From contig JAAOMT010000156.1 of NCBI GenBank assembly GCA_016748015.1, forward strand, positions 9,770-27,080: 17,311 bases of DNA, written 5' to 3'. The notes under the pieces are model-generated. The model worked only from the letters and a program-made list of their open reading frames with translations. It had not been told where the DNA came from and ran no database searches. The position numbers were made by a program, and so were the translations under genes. The stretch comes from Geosiphon pyriformis. Lineage: Eukaryota; Glomeromycota; Glomeromycetes; Archaeosporales; Geosiphonaceae. Shown one piece after another: positions 11,579 through 17,311 of the stretch (the stretch's first letter is position 1; each line of letters opens with the position of its first letter).

Positions 11579-12081
11579 TCTCATGATGCCACTGGTCATG
11601 CCCAATTGTTGGACATTCATGTTTCAGCTTGGGCGGCTCTTTCTGGTCTGTTTTGGTCTTCTTCATGTGTCTTGCAGCTATTGGATTCCTGTGTTTCTAA
11701 GATTGGGGTTGGTGCTGCTCTGTATAAAGGCCTTGTTTTCAACGATTAGTATTGTGAATCTGTCTTAGTTTTCAAAGATTCTGAGGTTGGGGCTAGTAAA
11801 ATTGTGGATTTTATACATGGGTTCTGTCTTGCGTTTTGGGATGATGTTTGGTTGGTCCGTGCCAGACACCGGACGTTTATGGAAAAGCACAGTTTGATTC
11901 CATGTGACGGCTCCGCTCCCGCTTCGGTTTCTGGTTTGTCTATGGTTTTTTCAGCTGGTGTAGTTAGATTGCTAGGTGTGATTGAAGCTTTTGGAGTTGG
12001 TTTCAGGTTTCATAAGTTTTGTCCATTTTTTTCAGGTATTGGAGATTTGATTTCTGTGCGTATAGGTGTATAGTATAGTCC

Positions 12082-12104
12082 TGACTGGCCCAAGTGGCTG
12101 GTCA
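12082..12104 (+). other. 3' UTR hairpin of LINE copy 2
   Basis: The left arm TGACTGGCC (12082-12090) and right arm GGCTGGTCA (12096-12104) pair over nine positions, two of them G-U, closing the loop CAAGT. It starts eight bases after the ORF2 stop. The following block, GTGTAGAAA then GCATGA and TTTAGAT, is also shared with copy 1. Sequence and spacing are kept between subfamilies while the coding regions decay, which suggests a cis-acting RNA role, probably template recognition by the reverse transcriptase (inferred). Confidence 0.82.
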
Positions 12105-12187
12105 CGTGTAGAAAGTGCATGATTCGCTCCTAGTTTAGATTATTTGTATAATATAAGGCACTATGTCGCGTTTGGACCTCACTCGTT

Positions 12188-12203
12188 AAAAAAAAAAAAA
12201 AAA
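12188..12203 (+). other. A16 tail of LINE copy 2
   Basis: Sixteen uninterrupted A residues end the 3' UTR (which finishes CACTCGTT), as expected for target-primed reverse transcription of a polyadenylated RNA. The last A may belong to the target-site duplication. Confidence 0.85.
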
Positions 12204-12211
12204 TTATTAAC
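12203..12211 (+). repeat. Candidate right target-site duplication of LINE copy 2
   Basis: ATTATTAAC, identical to 5370-5378, lies directly at the end of the A-tail. It is the partner of the left copy and carries the same caveat about chance matches in AT-rich DNA. Confidence 0.55.
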
Positions 12212-12403
12212 TATTATTTACTAACTAATTATTGTTTTATTTTTTTATATTATAACTAATTATCCTATTTTATTGCTAATTTTTTTGTGTTATTTTATGT
12301 TATTATATATTATTTTATATTAATATGTATTATTTTGCATTATTATATATCAATTATGTTTTTTAATAAATTTTTTGATTAATTTTTCTACTCAAATAAC
12401 AAC

Positions 12404-13560
12404 ACTTTATCTTAAACAACACAAATTAAACTTTTAAGCTTTATATATAAAACAAAAAAAATAGTTAAAAAAATAATGACCAAAATAATTAAGAAACTAA
12501 TAAACTTTACAACAAATTTAATTAAAGTAGCCAAACTTAAAATCTAATTTAATTTGAAAGCAAAATTAATGGCAGATATAGCCAAAAAAACAATAAAAAA
12601 AGAGCCAAAGAAACAAAAATCTTAATATAAAACTTTCTATTAATTAAAGTTAATACAAAAAACTTAAAATTGACAAAAAACTTAACAAATAATTTGAAAA
12701 AAAAAACAATAATATTTTATAATTAATAAACAAATAATTTTAACTTTAATATTTGTAGTAATAATAATATTAAAGATTTTTTATCAAATACAATACTTAT
12801 ACAAAGTACTAAATTTTACAATAATAAGATTTAAAAATTTACAAAAGTTAAATATTATAACAACAAAATATTAATAATAATAAAAATCAGGAAATAAGAA
12901 ATAAAACAAATATAATCACCAACTTAAAAAATTATATTACTAATTTTAAAAGCAGTATAATTGAAAAAAAATTGATTAATTTGGTTTTAAAAATATTATA
13001 TAAGATAATAATTTTTTTTATTAAAAAAAAAGAATCTAAATACTGTTTTTTTTATTAGTATAGTTTAGTTATCAAAAATAACATTAGCAAAAAAGAGTTT
13101 TTAAAATTTATAATAACATATTATTACAAACCAACAGGTTTTAACTTAATTAAAGTAATAATATTAAACATATTAAAAGCATTTTTAATATTATTAAAAG
13201 ATGTACCAAAAAAATTATGAAGTACAACAAAGATAAAAAAAAAAACCAGAAATTATTACAAAAGATTTTGTTATCTTAAATATAATTAAAAAAAAACTAT
13301 TAATAAAAAGTTTAATAACTATAATTAAAGAAGTTTTAAAAACAAAATTTACATAAAACAATTTAATATTATTCTTTAAAACTAATTTAAGCTTAAAAAA
13401 ATCAAACAACAGATAAAACAAAAAATTAATAAAAATTAATTTAGTCTTAAAAGTAAAATTAAATTTTAAAATAGAAACTTTCTATTCAGAAAATCTTTAA
13501 TAACTGGAAATTGTTTTTTAAATACTATTAAAAGCAATATTAGAAAACATAAAAAAAATA
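12404..13560. other. A-rich-strand stretch, possible remnant of a decayed element
   Basis: Sampled lines of the plus strand here contain about 53-63% A against roughly 30% T or less, and in several lines C exceeds G. Such strand asymmetry suggests either a former A-rich coding strand or strand-biased loss of G. No family can be recognised and every frame is broken by stops. Confidence 0.35.
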
Positions 13561-14468
13561 TTAATTTAGTTTTTATTTAATTAGTTTAATCTTTAAGATT
13601 AAATAACTTAATAAGTTGGTTTGCTTTTAAAACTAATAATAATTTGTTAAAAAACATTATATTTAATAATACAGTTATTAATTAATCTTGATCTATTTTA
13701 AAAAATATATTGTTATTATTATTATTTATATTAGAAAAAAAGTTTATTGTTACTAAAGAAATTTTATTTAAGATCTTATTTAAAATTACAAAAAAATTTA
13801 ATATAATAATAGCAAATATAAATAATTATTGCTGTTTTTTTTAATCTTTGGTATTTTGGTTATTTGCAAAGTAATAGTAATAATATTAATAATAAAAACA
13901 AAAATAATTAATTTATTAAAAACTCTAAGACTTTTGGAGAAAATAAAAACAATATTAAAATTAATTTAAGTATATCTTTTAAAAAAAACTTTGATTAAGA
14001 AAAAATTATCAATTAAAAGCAAAAAAGCTATTTTAAAAACTATTAAAAACAACTTTTTATTATTAATATTTAAAAAAAATATTGTTAGAATATTTTGTTT
14101 AATTGCTTTAATAATAATAAAATTTTATTAATTATTATAAAAAAATAATATTTAAAACTTTTTTACTTTTTGTTCTGATCATAATTATAAAATAAAATAA
14201 AAAGTTTATATTTTTATTTATTATCTTTTTATATATATAAAAAAATAATTGAAAAAATTTGATTTATAAACAAAAAATTTTATCATGCTAATTAGCTTTA
14301 AGTTAAATAATACTTTTAATAAAATATTTTATAAATAATTTAATTTTGCTAAGATTTAATCTTTTTTAAAAAAAATATTATGGTTAAAAATCATAGTTTT
14401 TATTAATTATAAATATATTAATTAATAATATTTTATTTTTAAATAATAATTTTTAATTTAATTAATCT

Positions 14469-14528
14469 AATTATTAACTTAATTATTAATTTAATTATTG
14501 ATCTAATTATTGATTTAATTACTAATTT
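14469..14528 (+). repeat. Degenerate 12-bp minisatellite, five units
   Basis: Consecutive units are AATTATTAACTT, AATTATTAATTT, AATTATTGATCT, AATTATTGATTT and AATTACTAATTT. Variation is confined to three or four positions and is mostly A/G and C/T, so this is a true tandem array and not just AT-rich background. Confidence 0.8.
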
Positions 14529-14895
14529 GGTTATTTATTATTTTTAATAATTATATAAATAATAAATTTTTAACTATAGAAAAACATAAAAATAATACCT
14601 ACATATTTAATATTTTTTTCTATATTATTTTTATTTTATAATTTTTTATTTTTAAATATTTAAATATTTATAAATAAACTTTTATTTACATATTTTATTT
14701 TATTTTTAATTTGTATTGTTAAAATTAGCTTAAAAAATATTTAGTTTTTATAATTTATTAAATAAAAAATAATTAACAATACTTATTATTAATTCTAAAA
14801 ATATCAAATTAAACATAAAATAATAATAGTAGTATTATTGTGTTAACAATTATAAACTTTTTTTCTATTTTTAAATTTTTTAAAAAAAATTAAAC

Positions 14896-14918
14896 AATAA
14901 TAATAATAATAATAATAA
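14896..14918 (+). repeat. (AAT)n microsatellite
   Basis: About seven and a half uninterrupted AAT units. Simple sequence with no other function visible. Confidence 0.85.
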
Positions 14919-16584
14919 CTTTATAAAAAATTATCAAAAAACTAAAAATTTTAAAAATTAAATTAATAATTAATTATAAAATATTATTATATTTTTTAAT
15001 ATTTTAATTATTATAATAAAAATATTTTTGTCTTTTATAATTTAAAAAAAATTAAAAAAGTTTTAATTTTAAAATATTTGCTTTTTTTTTATTAATAATT
15101 AACTGAATTTTAACAATTTAGAATAATTTGTTTTAAATAAAAATGCTGGTATTTTTAAAAACTATTTAATTTTAAAAAAATTCTAATATAAAATTTAAAT
15201 TTAAATATTAAAAATCTTTTTAATTATTATAATATTAAGTTTTATTTAAAATTTTAATATAGTTTTTTTATCAATTTAAAATTATTATTATATTTGAATT
15301 TAATATGCTTAAATATTATAAAATTTAATACAATACTTTTATAATAACTCTAAATTACTAAATATAAATAAAATTAAATAGTACTATTATTTTTATTTTG
15401 TTTATTTATATTATTATAAATAATTTCTATATATTTTTTATCTTTATTTACTTTTTTAATTTTATTAAATACCAAATTCAATATATTATTAAGTCTTTTG
15501 CTTACTATTTTGTTTTTATTAAAAATATAATTAATTTATTTACATATTATTTTATTTTAAATATTAAATAAATATATTTTATATAAATTAAAATATAAGA
15601 TGCAAATATTTTGTGTTTAATTATAAATATAATAAACAGTAATATTAATATTATAATTATATTATAAAATACTTATCTGTCAATTTTTTTTGTTGTTTTA
15701 TTAATTTCATATTTTTATTATAATAATTTCTTTTTAATTTAATCTTAAATAAATGTTTTTTGTATTTTTTTAATAAATTTTTCACTTTTTTTTTTGTAAG
15801 CATTATATTATAATATTATATTATTTATTTTTAAGTAATTTTTAATGGTTTTTAAATAAGTGCAACCAATTTATAAAATATTAAAAATTTTTTTTAATAA
15901 AATAATATATTGTAATTTTAATAGTAAAATATTTGCTTATTAGTACATGTTTTCTTTTTAAAATGCTAACTAATAGTTATTTTTTTACTATTTATTGCTT
16001 TTAATTAGATTATTAAAAATATATTTTGTTTGAATTTAGAGATCTTAAAATGCTATATGTAATTTAGCAAACTCTTTTTTTAGAATCAATATTAAGCAAC
16101 TATATTTGCTTTTGCTATTTTTACTTAAAATCTTTTGCATATTTTAAACTTCTGTTAATTAGAAATTAGTTTTTGCTTTATTGAATTAAAAAATGTTTTT
16201 GTCAAAAAACTTTTTGTTTCTTTGGTTTTAAAATAAAGACCAGTTTTTATACTAAAAATTATTGACTGGCTTTTTAACTAAAATTGTGAACTTATAGAAA
16301 AATTTTTTAACATATACATCAATAATTATATCTGCTAAACCAAAAAACATTTCTTTTTATTTGTTTAACAATTGACAGAATTCTGGTAAGTTATTAGCAA
16401 TTATCAAACAGTATTTAGTAATTGATTTTTATTATTATTTTTCTGTAAAAAGCCATATATAATAAAATTAAACAATCTGATTATAAACTAATAACTAAAT
16501 TTATATATATACTTATTATTGTTGTTAACTTTGCTATTTTTAGAATTAGACTTGCATTTTTATTTCTGTGGCAAATTTCCAGAA

Positions 16585-16626
16585 AATTTTATATTTTTTT
16601 TATATTTTTTTATATATTTTATATTT
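16585..16626 (+). repeat. TATATTTT-type low-complexity repeat
   Basis: Irregular alternation of TATAT with T-runs over about 40 bases. Low complexity. Confidence 0.6.
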
Positions 16627-17099
16627 AACTTTGTGATTTGAGAAATTATACCAACTTAAAAGAAGTTATATTTTTTATTTATATCTATCACTCTACCAAA
16701 TTATATGTATAATAATAATAAAAACAAGATAAGTAATTGTTTAATTTCAATATTATCAAGTCTGTTTTTTGTTAATTTTGTTTGCAGACAAAAGCAGTAC
16801 TGTACTTAAGTATTTTAAGAATATGTTTAGAATATAATATATAAATAATTACAATGAAATAATTAAATTAAATATATACTTTTAACAACTTTTTTTTAAT
16901 GCCATCTTTATTAATCTTACAAATTACATTGTAGTAGACATTATAATTAAAAAAATATTTCAAATAGGATATCAAAAACATAAAACAAAAAAATCAATTC
17001 AAACTCTCTTTATTAATCAATAGTAATAATGTATTACAAGTATAGTTTTATGCATACAACAAAATAAAATATGTAATTATTTTTCCTTTGTATTTTTTT

Positions 17100-17267
17100 T
17101 TAACCAGTTTTTTTTATTATGTTTATAAAAAACTTTAAAATTCTTACCAATTCAACTTTTTTAAATTTATTGATAAAATGGGTTAAAGTTTTAGTGAGTA
17201 TTACTTTTGATATATATCTTATTATAATTGTGGTTTGAATGTCATTGATATAGAAATAAGAGTACAT
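17100..17267 (-). pseudogene. Weak minus-strand ORF remnant at window edge
   Basis: From the ATG at 17267-17265 the frame is open for 55 codons to a TAA at 17102-17100, starting MYSYFYINDIQTT. Nine more open codons precede it back to 17294. Residue composition is more varied (Thr, Val, Asp, Gln, His, Arg, Glu) than in chance frames of this region, which are mostly Phe/Leu/Ile/Lys/Asn. A stop lies just upstream in frame and the window ends there. No family is recognised; it could be a fragment of a repeat-encoded protein or chance. Confidence 0.25.
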
Positions 17268-17311
17268 ATAGTTTGCAATAAGTGTTAAAGCCAATTTGCA
17301 TTAAGAAATAA

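Larger units (their letters stand above)
7386..12073 (+). pseudogene. LINE ORF2 polyprotein: APE endonuclease, RT, RNase H, zinc knuckle; disabled
   Basis: About 1560 codons if the breaks are ignored. The endonuclease (residues about 1-245) shows CNVRG, GDFNED, TIDYVFV and TDH. The RT (about 520-850) shows NELWKH, KILSKILSDRI, QDMHKTYDS, GLDQGEVFSPL, FLDNTIW and YLGIF. RNase H (about 1130-1265) shows YTNGS, ELQA, SDSQAA and ERAD. A C-x2-C-x7-H-x3-C knuckle lies at 11531-11578. Together these would nick target DNA and copy the element RNA into the site. Breaks: a 1-nt loss in a G run near 8018 moves frame 0 to frame 2. Stops follow at 8270, 8831, 9545, 9758, 10547, 11114, 11387 and 11747. Five of these (8831, 9545, 11114, 11387, 11747) face TGG in copy 1. 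The TAG at 12071-12073 is the natural end. A predicted catalytic acid is changed in all three enzymes (codons 7506, 9698, 10799). Confidence 0.92.
5379..12203 (+). mobile_element. Full-length but disabled LINE (APE/RT/RNase H type), copy 2
   Basis: This is a complete LINE architecture of about 6.8 kb: 5' UTR, ORF1 with a CCHC knuckle, overlapping ORF2 with APE endonuclease, RT, RNase H and a zinc knuckle, a 3' UTR hairpin and an A16 tail, flanked by a candidate 9-bp duplication. An RNase H-bearing APE LINE fits the broad Tad/I-like assemblage known in fungi; the exact clade is not resolved here. It has two single-base frameshifts and about a dozen nonsense codons, nearly all explained by C-to-T or G-to-A changes. 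Its protein-coding function is lost, but its 3' end is intact, so transcripts could in principle be mobilised by a helper. Base composition contrasts sharply with both flanks. Confidence 0.9.
12204..17311. other. AT-rich gene-poor region without CpG
   Basis: About 5.1 kb dominated by A and T. A line-by-line scan found no CG dinucleotide. No rRNA, tRNA, CRISPR array or convincing host gene is visible; the longest ORFs (for example 13215-13421 minus) are low-complexity Phe/Leu/Ile/Lys/Asn strings typical of chance frames in such DNA. It probably consists of old, completely degraded repeats. Notable sub-parts are listed separately. Confidence 0.75.

Noticed and set aside
319-11749. Genetic-code reassignment (stops read as amino acids)
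   Set aside because: Trp positions are hit by both TGA and TAG, Gln positions by TAA and TAG, and the same positions are normal TGG or CAA in the other copy. The elements also end in normal stops (TAA 4440, TAG 12071). Pseudogene decay explains this better.
5511-12073. Introns removing the internal stops
   Set aside because: Homology between the copies continues codon by codon straight across most of the stops, so no GT-AG segment could be removed without deleting conserved protein.
12082-12104. Hairpin as a bacterial-type transcription terminator
   Set aside because: There is no T-run after the stem, the context is a eukaryotic LINE 3' UTR, and the same structure recurs at fixed spacing in copy 1.
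13215-13421. Minus-strand 68-codon ORF rich in Phe, Leu and Ile
   Set aside because: It is the complement of an A-rich low-complexity stretch. The residue mix is what T-rich chance frames give, with no motif; I do not accept it as a membrane protein.

Overview
This is an extremely AT-rich eukaryotic window with no recognisable host gene. Its gene-like content is two non-LTR retrotransposons (LINEs) in the same orientation, embedded in roughly 85-90% A+T DNA. From memory, the protein sequences (APE endonuclease, reverse transcriptase, RNase H, C-terminal zinc knuckle, and a CCHC-bearing ORF1) look like a LINE family abundant in arbuscular mycorrhizal fungi (Glomeromycotina, Rhizophagus/Gigaspora type). 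That assignment was not checked against a database.

Layout. 1-4573: a heavily decayed LINE ('copy 1'), entering the window in the middle of the ORF2 endonuclease domain and ending in a 3' UTR and short A-tail. 4574-5378: an AT-rich spacer without genes. 5379-12203: an apparently full-length LINE ('copy 2') with a 5' UTR, ORF1 (5511-7389), ORF2 (7386-12073), a short 3' UTR with a strong hairpin, and an A16 tail. A candidate 9-bp target-site duplication (ATTATTAAC) flanks it. 12204-17311: 5.1 kb of AT-rich, gene-poor DNA with no CpG dinucleotide on a hand scan, simple repeats, an A-rich then a T-rich stretch, and one weak minus-strand ORF remnant at the right end.

How the parts worked. ORF1 would bind the element RNA. 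ORF2 would nick the target, prime on it, copy the RNA and degrade it. The 3' hairpin and A-tail are the likely recognition and priming end. ORF1 and ORF2 overlap by ATGA, which suggests stop-start translational coupling. Both copies are dead as protein producers.

The most interesting signal is how they died. The two copies carry reciprocal nonsense mutations: five Trp codons are stops in copy 1 but TGG in copy 2, and five others are stops in copy 2 but TGG in copy 1, each differing by one G-to-A change. Copy 2 also has Asp/Glu-to-Asn/Lys changes at a predicted catalytic acid of the endonuclease, the reverse transcriptase and the RNase H. CpG falls from dozens in copy 2, to about eight in copy 1, to zero in the flanks. 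This fits a strong, possibly directed, G:C-to-A:T process (RIP-like mutation, methylcytosine deamination or extreme AT mutation bias) acting on repeats. The 3' hairpin is preserved in both copies.
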